Shown here: piece after piece, positions 32,963 to 40,971 of the stretch
Layout of the letters: every line of letters starts with the position of its first letter
Numbering within the stretch: the first letter of the stretch is position 1
DNA from: DATHTK01 sp035463295
Lineage (GTDB): Bacteria > Actinomycetota > Rubrobacteria > Rubrobacterales > Rubrobacteraceae
Assembly: GCA_035463295.1 (NCBI GenBank)
Contig: DATHTK010000102.1
Location: 1 to 64,000, forward strand
Length of the DNA stretch: 64,000 nucleotides
Direction of reading: 5' to 3'
The notes under the pieces: model-generated
The model's database searches: none
Seen by the model: the letters and a program-made list of their open reading frames with translations, nothing else
Told to the model about the DNA's origin: nothing
Made by a program: the position numbers and the translations under genes

Positions 32963-33137
32963 GCAGACAACGCAGCATTCTTCTCCACCGCAGAGGCCCG
33001 ATGCTCCACGCGGTGCGGTAACAAGAAGTCTGACGTACGTGAGGGCCGCTGGAAAGCGGACCCATCGAGAAGCACCGCGGGGACCGGGCAGGCGAAGAAT
33101 TCGCCCGGGACGACGGGCGCAGCGAGGGTGGAGGAGC

Positions 33138-33800
33138 CTAACCTACTAGCCGGACGCGACGGGCGTTGGGGCCCCGGTCGTTGCGTCCCACCTCGTACTC
33201 GACATCCGCGTTTGGCGAGAGGGATGCGACGTCCCCCTGCACCTCGGAGTGATGAACGAACAGGTCGTCTCCGGTGGGACGGATCAGGAACCCGTAGCCC
33301 TTGTCCGCGTCGAACCACTTGACGCGTCCGCGCTCGCGCGGCAACTCCCCCGTCGCGCCGTCCTCCGGGCTTTCGGCCGGGGCCTCGGCGTGTCCGTTGG
33401 CAGAGGATCCGAGGTCGGTGGATCCGTCTTCCGTAGCCGGGGCGGCGCGCTCCGAGCGGTCCGCCTCGAGCACTATAGAATCCTCGGCGACCTTCACTAT
33501 GACGGCGTCTACGGTCGCCCAGTGCTCCTTCCAGATCGGATCCTCCGCGATGGCGGGGTCGAGCCAGAGCCCCCATCCGTCGCGCTCGCCGTGGTCGAGT
33601 ACGCCCTCGAAGGCCTTCTCGGGCTCGCGCGGGCCGCGCTCGCGTCGGTAGATGTCGTTGCGGGAGCGGAAAGATTGCACGGACGAGGCGCTGGTGCCGA
33701 GGGCGTCGGCGATCCAGTCGTCCGTCTTGCCAGCCTCGACCCACTCCCGGATCTGCTCCATGTGGGGCTTCAAAGCTATGCGCTTCTTGGAATCTGCCAT
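33138..33800 (-). CDS. Cold-shock domain protein fused to an N-terminal helical domain
   Basis: 220 residues. The C-terminus (about 155-220) is a cold-shock domain: RGRVKWFDADKGYGFLIRP with RNP1 KGYGFL and RNP2 DLFVHHS. The N-terminus (1-50) is a helical domain resembling a homeodomain-like helix-turn-helix: MEQIREWVEAGKTDDWIADA, LGTSASSVQSFRSRNDIYRR. Between them lies a ~60-residue strand-rich segment (AVIVKVAEDSIVLEADRSE) and an acidic, low-complexity linker. Ordinary Csp proteins are ~67 residues. It probably binds single-stranded nucleic acid plus a second target. Single gene. Confidence 0.82.
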   Translation of the reverse strand: MADSKKRIALKPHMEQIREWVEAGKTDDWIADALGTSASSVQSFRSRNDIYRRERGPREPEKAFEGVLDHGERDGWGLWLDPAIAEDPIWKEHWATVDAVIVKVAEDSIVLEADRSERAAPATEDGSTDLGSSANGHAEAPAESPEDGATGELPRERGRVKWFDADKGYGFLIRPTGDDLFVHHSEVQGDVASLSPNADVEYEVGRNDRGPNARRVRLVG

Positions 33801-33930
33801 GCTACCGCGCGCTCCTTCTTGGCACTCGCCGGACCCTCGGTTGGTTGTTTATCGGGCGGTTGACCGACGAGCTGTAACCGAATTCGATCGGCATTCTACC
33901 ACCTCTGCCGCCCCGCGAAGTCCCGTCCTA

Positions 33931-34896
33931 TCATGACCCGCCCCCTTCTTCTCTGTCAGAAGCGCCCGGCTCGCCGTCCCTGCCGGCCTCGGGAGCGGCG
34001 GGCTCGTCCCTGTCGCCGCTCTCCTGCTTTACGCCGGGGGCGTCCTTGGCCTGGGGGTCCTGTATCCGCGTCGGCTCCTCGCCTTTGACGGGATCCTCGC
34101 GCGCGGCGCCGCGCCCGGCCCTCTGCTCGGGGCCCGGCTTCGCCTCCTGCGCGGCGTCCACACTTCCGCCCTCCGCGGCGGATTCCACCGGGGGCGGTTC
34201 GGGGTAATCCGTGAAGCCCTCGCGGCCGAGCTCTGCGAGCATCTCCCCCACCACGGGTGCGGGCAGCTCGAGGTGCAGGGCGAGACTCTCGGCCCGGGCG
34301 AGCGTCGTGTAGTCGTCGCCTTCCTCGTAGCCGAGCGCCGCGAGCGCTCGCGCGACGTTCTCCGTCGGGACGAGGGTGTCGCCGCAGGCGATCACGCGCA
34401 GGTACTGCATGAGGGGAAGGTCGAAGCCCCCTACGACGCCGACGACCGGCTCCGTATCGTGGACGCGCCGCCGGATAAAGAGGCGCGTGTCGTAGCCATC
34501 GGCCCAGCGCCGGAGAACCTCGTTCTCGTCGATGTAGTTGTACTGGGCCACCCGGTGCTGGAACTGCCCGAGCAGGCGTCCGGTGAGAACGCGGAGGTTC
34601 TCGTCCCCGAAGAACCACTCGTCACCCTCCACGTTCATCAGGCCGCTCGTCCGCGCTATCGTAAGCGGCTCCTCCTCGTCCTCGAAGGTCTCGCGGAAGG
34701 CGCGCACCATCTCGAGCACCTCCTCGCGCGGTCGGCCGCTCTTCATCAGGGCGGCCTCGTAGACCACGAGCGCCGCCTCACGCGGCTCCGCGATCTCGCC
34801 CGCGCTGCGCACGGCGCGCTCGAACCTCTCCTCGTAGTCGTCGAGGTTTCTTATCTTCCACGCGGCCTCAGCGGCCCTGTCGGCTACCTCAACCAT
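33931..34896 (-). CDS. Hypothetical protein with disordered acidic tail, 321 residues
   Basis: Start at the ATG 34896, which has GAGGAG seven nucleotides upstream; the frame is open 19 codons further. Residues 1-230 are helical (AAWKIRNLDDYEERFERAVR, ALVVYEAALMKSGRPREEVL, VAQYNYIDENEVLRRWADGY, LPLMQYLRVIACGDTLVP). The last ~90 residues are low-complexity Glu/Pro/Gly/Ala (SAAEGGSVDAAQEAKPGPEQ and onward), predicted disordered. No membrane helix. No family recognised. Two AAGGTTCG-type direct repeats lie in its upstream region (34920-34940). Confidence 0.62.
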   Translation of the reverse strand: MVEVADRAAEAAWKIRNLDDYEERFERAVRSAGEIAEPREAALVVYEAALMKSGRPREEVLEMVRAFRETFEDEEEPLTIARTSGLMNVEGDEWFFGDENLRVLTGRLLGQFQHRVAQYNYIDENEVLRRWADGYDTRLFIRRRVHDTEPVVGVVGGFDLPLMQYLRVIACGDTLVPTENVARALAALGYEEGDDYTTLARAESLALHLELPAPVVGEMLAELGREGFTDYPEPPPVESAAEGGSVDAAQEAKPGPEQRAGRGAAREDPVKGEEPTRIQDPQAKDAPGVKQESGDRDEPAAPEAGRDGEPGASDREEGGGS

Positions 34897-34989
34897 CCTG
34901 TCTCCTCGGTGCTCTATAGTAAGGTTCGTAAGGTTCGATGTTGCTTGTACCACACAATATACAGCATTTGTTCGGCATCTCCCGGAGAC

Positions 34990-35226
34990 TCACATTCCCG
35001 TCTTCAGGCCGTAAACGCCGGGTGCCGTCTGGACGAAGGGCGTCTCGGGGTTGTCCCGGACGTCGACCGAGAGGCGAGCGCGCATCGTGTTCTGAGGGGT
35101 TCGTCCGGCGCTCCCGAGGTAGCCGGACTCGAGCGCGATCTCGGTTATGTCCGTGTAGTGGAGCGGGTGACCGACCTCCCGGAGCACCTCGCGCGCTGCG
35201 GCCTTGAAGTCCAACGAATCCTTCAG
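34990..35226 (-). CDS. HARE-HTH (HB1/ASXL) domain protein
   Basis: About 78 residues, a stand-alone HARE-HTH: FKAAAREVLREVGHPLHYTD, ITEIALESGYLGSAGRTPQ, MRARLSVDVRDNPETPFVQT. These winged-helix domains occur in restriction enzymes, RNA polymerase delta subunit and chromatin proteins. The start is ambiguous: a CTG at 35226 overlaps the TGA of pheA (CTGA), or TTG at 35214 with AAGGA four nucleotides upstream. It follows pheA on the same strand, so it is co-translated. Function unknown; RpoE (delta)-like action on RNA polymerase is a possibility. Confidence 0.78.
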   Translation of the reverse strand: MKDSLDFKAAAREVLREVGHPLHYTDITEIALESGYLGSAGRTPQNTMRARLSVDVRDNPETPFVQTAPGVYGLKTGM

Positions 35227-36362
35227 CCGACGACCTCGGAGGGGACCTCGGGGTAGGCGCCGATCAACTGTACGTATGGGCAGTGCTCCTCGAGCGCCGC
35301 GAGGGCGCGCTGCACCCTCTCCTCCTCCGGGTGGCCCTGGAGATCCGCAAAAAAGACGTAGGTCCACGCCCGCTTGCGGCTCGGGCGGCTCTCGATGCGG
35401 GTCAGGTTGATCCCCTCCTCCGCGAACGCCGCGAGCGCGTCGCGCAACACGCCGGGGCGGTCTTTGACCGAGAAGACGACGCTCGTCTTGTCCTTGCCGG
35501 TCCTAGCGGCCCAGGTGCGCCCCAGAACGATAAAGCGAGTCGCGTTGGTCCGCGCCTCCTGGACGTTGCGCGCGAGCACGTTCAGGCCGTGGGCCTCGGC
35601 GGCCAGAACGCTACCGACCGCGGCGACCCCCAGCTCGGTGGCGGCGCGGCGGGCCGCCTCCCCCGTGGACTCGACCTCCTCCAGGCGCGCGGCGGGCAGC
35701 GCGTGGCGCAGCCAGGAGGCCGCCTGGGCGATCGCCATGGGATGCGAGCAAACCACCTCGACGTCCTCCAGCGCTGTCTCGCGCGAGATCACGTTCTGTG
35801 AGACGGGCAAATATACTTCGCCGCAGACCTTCAGCGGGCTGTTCATCAGCTCGTCCAGGGTGTGGGTAACGGCGCCCTCCATCGAGTTCTCGACCGGGAC
35901 GACGCCGTGCTCGGCCTCTCCCCGCTCGACCCTCGCGAAGACGTCGGCCACCGTCGCCAGTGGCTCCAGCTCGACGCTCGACCCGAACGAGCGCAGGGCT
36001 GCCTCGTGGGTGAAGGTCGCCTCGGGACCGAGGTAGGCGATCTTCAGCCGCGCCTCGAGCGAGATGGAGCTCGAGATGATCTCGCGGAAGACCGCCTCTA
36101 GGCCGCGCCTCGGAAAGCTTCCCTCGCTCAGCGCGGCCACGCGGTCGAGGACCGCCCGCTCCCGCGAGGGAGCGTAGGTCTCGAGGCCGTTCTGGTGTTT
36201 GATCTCGCCGATCCTGCGCGCGAGGCGCGCCCGCCGGTCGAGCTGGCGCACAATCTCCGCGTCCACGGCGTCGATCCCCGCCCGCAGCGCGTCCATCTCG
36301 CCGGCAGGGGACGTACTCGCCTCTTTGTTCGCGTTCTTCTCCGAATAGTCAGGTGAGAGCAT
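35223..36362 (-). CDS. pheA: Bifunctional chorismate mutase/prephenate dehydratase
   Basis: 379 residues in three parts. Chorismate mutase (AroQ type, about 22-100): DALRAGIDAVDAEIVRQLDR, RRIGEIKHQ. Prephenate dehydratase (about 107-290): AYLGPEATFTHEAALRSFG, VVPVENSMEGAVTHTLD, and the catalytic TNATRFIVLG motif. ACT domain (about 300-370): RPGVLRDALAAFAEEGINL, with ESRPSR for phenylalanine feedback. It makes phenylpyruvate from chorismate. A second possible start is Met23, right before the mutase domain. A TTGACA/TACTTT promoter is ~140 bp upstream. Confidence 0.93.
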   Translation of the reverse strand: MLSPDYSEKNANKEASTSPAGEMDALRAGIDAVDAEIVRQLDRRARLARRIGEIKHQNGLETYAPSRERAVLDRVAALSEGSFPRRGLEAVFREIISSSISLEARLKIAYLGPEATFTHEAALRSFGSSVELEPLATVADVFARVERGEAEHGVVPVENSMEGAVTHTLDELMNSPLKVCGEVYLPVSQNVISRETALEDVEVVCSHPMAIAQAASWLRHALPAARLEEVESTGEAARRAATELGVAAVGSVLAAEAHGLNVLARNVQEARTNATRFIVLGRTWAARTGKDKTSVVFSVKDRPGVLRDALAAFAEEGINLTRIESRPSRKRAWTYVFFADLQGHPEEERVQRALAALEEHCPYVQLIGAYPEVPSEVVG

Positions 36363-36497
36363 GGGGGGAAGGCCTCCGGTTCGGATCGTGTTGCTCTGAG
36401 TTCAGATAAGGAGGTGCGCGACCGAGCGTCCGGGCAGGGTACGCCCCTCCCCCGTAAATCGCCGATACGCCGAGACCTTGCGCTGCATAGTAGACCC

Positions 36498-36527
36498 AAA
36501 GTACCAGAGCGACGCGGCGCCTGTCAA
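36498..36527 (-). promoter_or_regulatory. Sigma-70-type promoter of pheA
   Basis: On the minus strand TTGACA (36527-36522), an 18-bp spacer and TACTTT (36503-36498). This predicts a leader of about 130 nt before pheA. The leader contains a 28-codon frame starting at ATG 36488 (MQRKVSAYRRFTG...), with one Phe and one Tyr. Confidence 0.6.
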
Positions 36528-36548
36528 AGGCGCGGCGGAGCTGGCGGC

Positions 36549-37376
36549 CTAGAGGAAGAGCAGGAGGGCAGCGACTACGGCGGCGAGGGCGAACCGGTAG
36601 TAGGCGAACGCGCGCAGGCTGTAGCGCGCAACGAAGCTCAGAAAGAACGTGATAGCCAGATACCCCACTACCGCGGAGGAGAGGAAACCCGCGACGAAGA
36701 GCAGGGCGTCGTCCGCCCTCATCCCCTCGGCCACGGCCCTGGCGAGCTGCATGGAGCCCGCCCCCGCGATCACCGGGACGCTCATCAGAAAAGAGAACCT
36801 GGCGGCCTCTTCGCGTCGCAGCCCCAGAAAGAGCCCGAGCGTGATCGTCGCCCCCGACCTCGAGACCCCGGGTACGAGCGCCGCCGCCTGGGCGAACCCG
36901 ATTCCTACAGCGCCGGCGAAACCAAGCTTCTCGGCGGGCCGGGTCTTGGCACCCACCGCCTCCGCCACGATAAAGAGAACCCCTACCAGCACCAGGTTGA
37001 AGACAACGATCCACGGGTTCCTGACGGCAGTCTCGAAGAAGCCCTCCAGCGAGTAACCGACCAGGACCGCCGGGACCGTGGAAGCGAGCACGAGGTAGGC
37101 GAGCCGCTGGTCGGGGTCCCCCCCCAGGTTCCTGCCCCCCGGAGCGAGCGAACGGAAGAACGCGCGCGCCATCCTGATCAGGTCGTGCCAGAAATAGGCG
37201 ACCACAGCCAGCAGGGTCCCGAGGTGCAGCGCGACGTCGAAGGGGAGCCCGAAACGGTCCTGGTCGAGGCCGAGAAAGTACTGTCCCAAGAGCAGATGCC
37301 CCGAGCTCGATACCGGCAGGAACTCGGTCAGTCCCTGCACGACGCCCAGTACGATAGCCTGAAGGAGTTCGAGCAC
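36549..37376 (-). CDS. uppP: Undecaprenyl-diphosphate phosphatase
   Basis: 275 residues with eight membrane segments. Both catalytic loops are intact: QGLTEFLPVSSSGHLLLGQY near residue 14 and VPGVSRSGATITLGLFLGL in the middle (Ser, Arg). It recycles undecaprenyl diphosphate for peptidoglycan and other wall polymers in the membrane. Normal length for UppP/BacA. Located between pheA and a Crp-type regulator, all on the minus strand but with >100-bp spacers. Confidence 0.93.
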   Translation of the reverse strand: MLELLQAIVLGVVQGLTEFLPVSSSGHLLLGQYFLGLDQDRFGLPFDVALHLGTLLAVVAYFWHDLIRMARAFFRSLAPGGRNLGGDPDQRLAYLVLASTVPAVLVGYSLEGFFETAVRNPWIVVFNLVLVGVLFIVAEAVGAKTRPAEKLGFAGAVGIGFAQAAALVPGVSRSGATITLGLFLGLRREEAARFSFLMSVPVIAGAGSMQLARAVAEGMRADDALLFVAGFLSSAVVGYLAITFFLSFVARYSLRAFAYYRFALAAVVAALLLFL

Positions 37377-37478
37377 GCCTAGAGTTTTTGCAGGGTTGCT
37401 AGCACAGCCGACACACTATTGCAGATTAGCCGCCAGCCGGCAAAGCGTCGATGCGCTCTCGAAGCAGGCCACTGACGG

Positions 37479-38174
37479 CTATTCACCACCGAGCCGCGCG
37501 AGGGCCCGGGAGTCCTTGAGGGTAATGCGCCCCGACTCGACCTCGATCAGGTCGCGGTTGCGCATGTCGTTTAGGACCTTGGTGACGGACTCGCGGGTGG
37601 AGGCTACCATGGCCGCGAGGTCCTGGTGCGTCAGGCGCAGACCTATCGTGACCCGGCCGTCCTCGCGCTCACCGAACTTCTGGGCGAGGATCGGCAGCAG
37701 ATTGGCGAGCCGCGCCTCGGTCTCGCGCGGCAAGAGGCACTTCACGAGCTCCTCGTACTGCACCAGGCGGAGCTCCAGCAGCGTCATCAGCTTGAAGGCG
37801 ACGAGGGGTTCCTGGCGGACGGCGCGCTCGACGAAGATCTTGGGGACCTTCGTCACCCGGCACTCAGTTACGGCCTCAGCGTAGGCGCGCTGTCGAGTCT
37901 CGCCCTCGAAGGCCAAATGCCCGAAGATGTCCCACGGCTTGAGCAGACGCAACGTGGCCTCCTTGCTCCCCGAGTACGGCCGGTAGAGCTTCAGCACGCC
38001 AGAGGTGAGCACGTACAGCGCATCGCCGTACTCGCCCTCCTGATAGACCGCGTCTCCGGGCGCGTAGGTCCTCTCGGCGGTCGCGGTGCCAAGGTCTTCT
38101 AGCAGCCCGAGCAACCGGCGACACTCCTGCTCCTGCAGCTTCGTATATTCGGGCAGCGAGGGATCGATGTTCAC
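37479..38174 (-). CDS. Crp/Fnr family transcription regulator
   Basis: 231 residues. N-terminal cNMP-binding barrel (about 25-140): YAPGDAVYQEGEYGDALYVL, SGVLKLYRPYSGSKEATLRL. Then a long dimer helix (EPLVAFKLMTLLELRLVQYEE) and a winged helix with LRLTHQDLAAMVASTRESVT. The cAMP pocket signature RxS is not obvious, and there is no N-terminal Cys cluster, so it may respond to another ligand or none. Promoter region at 38175-38350 contains a direct repeat TGCTACAT. Confidence 0.85.
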   Translation of the reverse strand: MNIDPSLPEYTKLQEQECRRLLGLLEDLGTATAERTYAPGDAVYQEGEYGDALYVLTSGVLKLYRPYSGSKEATLRLLKPWDIFGHLAFEGETRQRAYAEAVTECRVTKVPKIFVERAVRQEPLVAFKLMTLLELRLVQYEELVKCLLPRETEARLANLLPILAQKFGEREDGRVTIGLRLTHQDLAAMVASTRESVTKVLNDMRNRDLIEVESGRITLKDSRALARLGGE

Positions 38175-38242
38175 CTCTATCCCCTTTCTGCCGAGCTTGA
38201 TCTCATAAACCTGCGAATCTCCGGCCCTCTACCGGGCGAATC

Positions 38243-38260
38243 TGCTACATGTTGCTACAT
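38243..38260. repeat. Direct repeat in the divergent promoter region of the Crp-type gene
   Basis: TGCTACAT occurs at 38243-38250 and 38253-38260, exactly one helical turn (10 bp) apart, ~75 bp upstream of the regulator start and ~55 bp upstream of a TAGAAT -10 box (38312-38317) serving the small plus-strand gene. A candidate operator; binding factor unknown. Confidence 0.4.
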
Positions 38261-38350
38261 TGTACCGTAAAGAGGCAAGGTAGCCCGTAGCACCCGAGCC
38301 GACCGATGCGTTAGAATGCCGGAGGCACGAGGTACGAGAGAGGAGATCGG

Positions 38351-38506
38351 GTGACGCGTGAGCAAGTGACATTCATCGTCTTGATCGCCGTCCTGGTCTT
38401 TCTCTTCGCCTTTGTCTTCGCCGTACTCGGCAAGGGAGAGTACGAGCCCTCACACCAGGGCAACTCGACGGCTGTGCAAGCCTCGATAGTCCCGACGAGC
38501 TACTAG
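38351..38506 (+). CDS. Small single-pass membrane protein, 51 residues
   Basis: Too short for most gene finders, but well supported: GTG at 38351 with AGGAG five nucleotides upstream and TAGAAT about 35 bp upstream. The product has a strong N-terminal helix (FIVLIAVLVFLFAFVFAVL, residues 8-26), then a polar tail (GKGEYEPSHQGNSTAV, ending VPTSY). Orientation would put the tail outside or in the cytoplasm; charge (TREQ before, KGE after) is undecided. No family recognised. Divergent from the Crp-type regulator, which may control it. Confidence 0.68.
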   Translation: MTREQVTFIVLIAVLVFLFAFVFAVLGKGEYEPSHQGNSTAVQASIVPTSY

Positions 38507-38527
38507 CGCGGACCAGGCCGCGCCCTT

Positions 38528-38833
38528 CTACCCCGACGCGCGCCGGAGGGCCACTTCGTAAGTGCTCATCTTCGGGTGGCCCCGCAACAATCCCTCCCCG
38601 CCGCCGCGACCATGAGCTCTTGCGAATTCATCGCTGCGAACCCACGCATCGAAGGACGTCCGGTCCTCCCAGCGAGTGATCACGAGCACCTCGTCGCCAT
38701 TGTCGGACTTGAGTACCTCCATCGAGACGAACCCGGGGAAATCCTGCACGTGCCCGCGGCTCTCGGCGAAACGCTCGACGATCCGGTCGGCGGCGCCGTC
38801 CTTAACCGGCAGGCTGTTGAAGATCGCGATCAC
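38528..38833 (-). CDS. Antibiotic biosynthesis monooxygenase (ABM/IsdG-like) family protein
   Basis: 101 residues, ferredoxin-like alpha+beta barrel. Pattern: MIAIFNSLPVKDGAADRIVE, FAESRGHVQDFPGFVSMEVL, VLVITRWEDRTSFDAWVRS. In IsdG/HmoB heme oxygenases an Asn near the start, a Trp (in TRWED) and a His (ARAH) form the active site; N6, W56 and the AHGRG histidine are at matching places, so a heme-degrading role is reasonable. ATG start overlaps none; 13 bp upstream lies the stop of the GGDEF gene on the same strand, suggesting co-transcription. Confidence 0.75.
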   Translation of the reverse strand: MIAIFNSLPVKDGAADRIVERFAESRGHVQDFPGFVSMEVLKSDNGDEVLVITRWEDRTSFDAWVRSDEFARAHGRGGGEGLLRGHPKMSTYEVALRRASG

Positions 38834-38846
38834 TCGCCCTCCTCGA

Positions 38847-39773
38847 TCAATGGGCCACGATTATGCCGCTGCCGCCGACCCGCTTGGCCATCTTGAGCGC
38901 CTTGAGGGTCTCGCCCATGAGGACCTCGACGGTAGCGCCATGCGTCGGATACTCCGCTACACCGACGTCCACCTCGAAGTCGCCCGGGTCTCCGGCCAAC
39001 CGATCCAGCACCCGTTCCGCGACGAGATAGGCGACCTCGCTCCCAGCGCGGGGCACGATAGCGCAGATCTCATCGTCCCCGAAACGGGCGCATGCTGCAT
39101 CCTCCGGCACGACTTCCTGCACGGCGTCGGCGAGCCGGCGCAGTATCTCGCGGGCGCGATCTACGTCGCCCGTGGCGACAAGGTCGGTGAAGTGTGCCAC
39201 GTCGAAGACCACGACGGAGAACCGCTCGTGCGACGCCACGGCACGGGGCAGGAGAACCCTGTCGAAGAGATCGCGCTCGGGTAGGCCGGTCACCAGATCC
39301 GTCGCCGCAGCCCAGCCAAGGGCCTGCTCCATCTCGCGGCGAGTGATCTCGTCGAAGGCCTCTAGCCCAGCCTCGGTCACCCAGTCGGAGGCCTGCATGA
39401 GCTTGACGAAGAAGCGGCCAACCTCGCCGCCGTCTAGCGCGGAGAGGTCGACGCCCTGCTCCACCGAACGCCAGATGCACCGGCGCAGCACCGCAAAATC
39501 TTCAATGACCCCGACCGCGTCCCGCCCCAGCTGGTGCTGGGTCTCTGCGGTCTCCGTGACCAGCGCGCGGATGCGCCCGCCGCGGCTGAAGGTCTCGACA
39601 GACTCCTCGCTGGTCATGAAGTCGACGAAGATCAGAAGCAGCTCCTCCATCCCCGCAACGAGGCGGGCGTACGCCCCGTCCTCCTCATCCCCCCGTCTCC
39701 TCTCGCGCCAGGAAGCTATGATCTTCGACACGTCGTCGCGGATGAGGTCGGATATGCGAGGCGCTCTCTCCAT
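38847..39773 (-). CDS. GGDEF-domain protein with degenerate active site
   Basis: 308 residues from the ATG at 39773, placed 7 nt after a TATACT box (leaderless-type); an earlier GTG at 39806 would lie before that box. Residues ~1-145 form a helical sensor-like domain (ISDLIRDDVSKIIASWRER, RsbR/RsbU-N-like). The GGDEF half starts TDLVTGLPERDLFDRVL; the active-site loop is ARFGDDEICAI instead of RxGGDEF, and no RxxD inhibition site is obvious. It probably does not make c-di-GMP or does so poorly, and may bind GTP as a regulator. Followed by the ABM gene. Confidence 0.78.
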   Translation of the reverse strand: MERAPRISDLIRDDVSKIIASWRERRRGDEEDGAYARLVAGMEELLLIFVDFMTSEESVETFSRGGRIRALVTETAETQHQLGRDAVGVIEDFAVLRRCIWRSVEQGVDLSALDGGEVGRFFVKLMQASDWVTEAGLEAFDEITRREMEQALGWAAATDLVTGLPERDLFDRVLLPRAVASHERFSVVVFDVAHFTDLVATGDVDRAREILRRLADAVQEVVPEDAACARFGDDEICAIVPRAGSEVAYLVAERVLDRLAGDPGDFEVDVGVAEYPTHGATVEVLMGETLKALKMAKRVGGSGIIVAH

Positions 39774-39780
39774 CGCATCT

Positions 39781-39786
39781 AGTATA
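39781..39786 (-). promoter_or_regulatory. -10 box placed for a leaderless transcript
   Basis: TATACT on the minus strand ends 7 nt before the ATG at 39773. Transcription starting at such a distance would begin at or next to the start codon. Confidence 0.45.
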
Positions 39787-40022
39787 CCCGCCCGGAGGAC
39801 TCGCACCCGCCCGATAAGCGCTCCTTCACTCTCGCTCGTCAGAATGCAACCTTTTGGAACCCCGCTGCGTATGTAAGGTAACTGTGATCATAGAAAGACG
39901 CTGGCGGAGGGGCGCACGAGGAACTGCATAAATGGGGGTTTCGAGATAACCCGGCGCGGGAATAATTAATAGTAGTTTTTGAAACTGATTTCGAGCAGAT
40001 GATATTTCGCAAGGAGGACAGG

Positions 40023-40907
40023 TTGGCCACTAGTCTGGAGAAGCGGTCGGAGCAACCCAAGGTCGAGCGGGAATCGGAGACGCCGGAGCTTCTGGCCAAG
40101 TACCTCGCCCACATAGGCCAAGGGGAGTTGCTGACCCATGCGGAGGAGATAGAACTTTCCAAGCGGGCCAAGGCCGGGGATGGCCGGGCCCGGCAGAGGC
40201 TCATCGAGAAGAACCTGAGGCTCGTGGTCTCGGTCGCCAAGAAGTACCGCGGGTACGGGTTACCCTTCGAGGACCTGATCCAGGAGGGCAACATCGGGCT
40301 TATGAAGGCCGTCGAGAAGTTCGACCCCGACCGCGGCTACCGCTTCTCGACCTACGCGACGTGGTGGATCCGTCAGGCCGTCCAGCGGGCGGTGGCCGAC
40401 AAGGGCCGCACCATACGCGTCCCCGTGCACATGACGGAGAAGATACGGAAGGTCAGCCGGGCCATCAGCGAGTTGGCCGTCGAGTTCGAGCGCGACCCTA
40501 CCGATGAGGAGATCGCCCGGCGCCTGGCGTGGGACCCAGACGAGGTCCGCCTCACGATGAGCGCCATGCCGGACGCTACGAGCCTGGATCAGCCCGTCTC
40601 CTCGGAGGAGACCGCCTCTCAACTCGGCGACTTCATCGAGGACGACAGGGTCTCCGACACCCCTGATACGGTGATGCGGGAGATGGAGACGGCCCACCTC
40701 AAGGAAGCCATAGAGCGGCTGCCCGAGCGAGCGCGCTACGTGCTCGTCAGGCGCTACGGCCTCGACGACCGCGAACCCGCTACCCTCGCCGAGCTCGGCG
40801 AGGAGCTGGAGATCTCGCGCGAGCGCGTCAGGCAGCTCCAGCGAGAGGCCGAGCGTATCCTCAAGGGCGGCGAGTACGGCCGGGTACTACGCGACGCCGT
40901 CGCCTAA
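40023..40907 (+). CDS. RNA polymerase sigma factor, sigma-70 family (RpoD/group 2-like)
   Basis: 294 residues from the TTG at 40023, chosen because AAGGAGG lies five nucleotides upstream. Region 1.2 ([20 protein letters not shown]), 2.1-2.4 ([59 protein letters not shown]), region 3 and region 4 ([20 protein letters not shown]) are complete; region 1.1 is absent. The core-binding and -10-recognising segments are nearly identical to primary sigmas. Missing region 1.1 and the [10 protein letters not shown] ending point to a group 2 alternative factor, but a primary role cannot be excluded. A strong terminator follows. Confidence 0.9.
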   Translation: MATSLEKRSEQPKVERESETPELLAKYLAHIGQGELLTHAEEIELSKRAKAGDGRARQRLIEKNLRLVVSVAKKYRGYGLPFEDLIQEGNIGLMKAVEKFDPDRGYRFSTYATWWIRQAVQRAVADKGRTIRVPVHMTEKIRKVSRAISELAVEFERDPTDEEIARRLAWDPDEVRLTMSAMPDATSLDQPVSSEETASQLGDFIEDDRVSDTPDTVMREMETAHLKEAIERLPERARYVLVRRYGLDDREPATLAELGEELEISRERVRQLQREAERILKGGEYGRVLRDAVA

Positions 40908-40923
40908 CGAGTCTATCCGAGCG

Positions 40924-40952
40924 AAGGGGCCGGACGTCTCGTCTGGCCCCTT
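40924..40952 (+). terminator. Intrinsic terminator of the sigma-factor gene
   Basis: AAGGGGCC / GGCCCCTT arms (40924-40931, 40945-40952) with further inner pairing, followed by ATT, 16 bp after the stop. The clearest intrinsic terminator in the window. Confidence 0.75.
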
Positions 40953-40971
40953 ATTGCTAGTCCGTGCGAGC

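Noticed and set aside
34990..35226. HARE-HTH gene as part of a restriction system
   Set aside because: No nuclease or methyltransferase gene occurs nearby; the neighbours are metabolic.
38312..38317. TAGAAT box as promoter for the Crp-type gene
   Set aside because: It points to the plus strand, towards the small membrane protein, so it cannot serve the minus-strand regulator.
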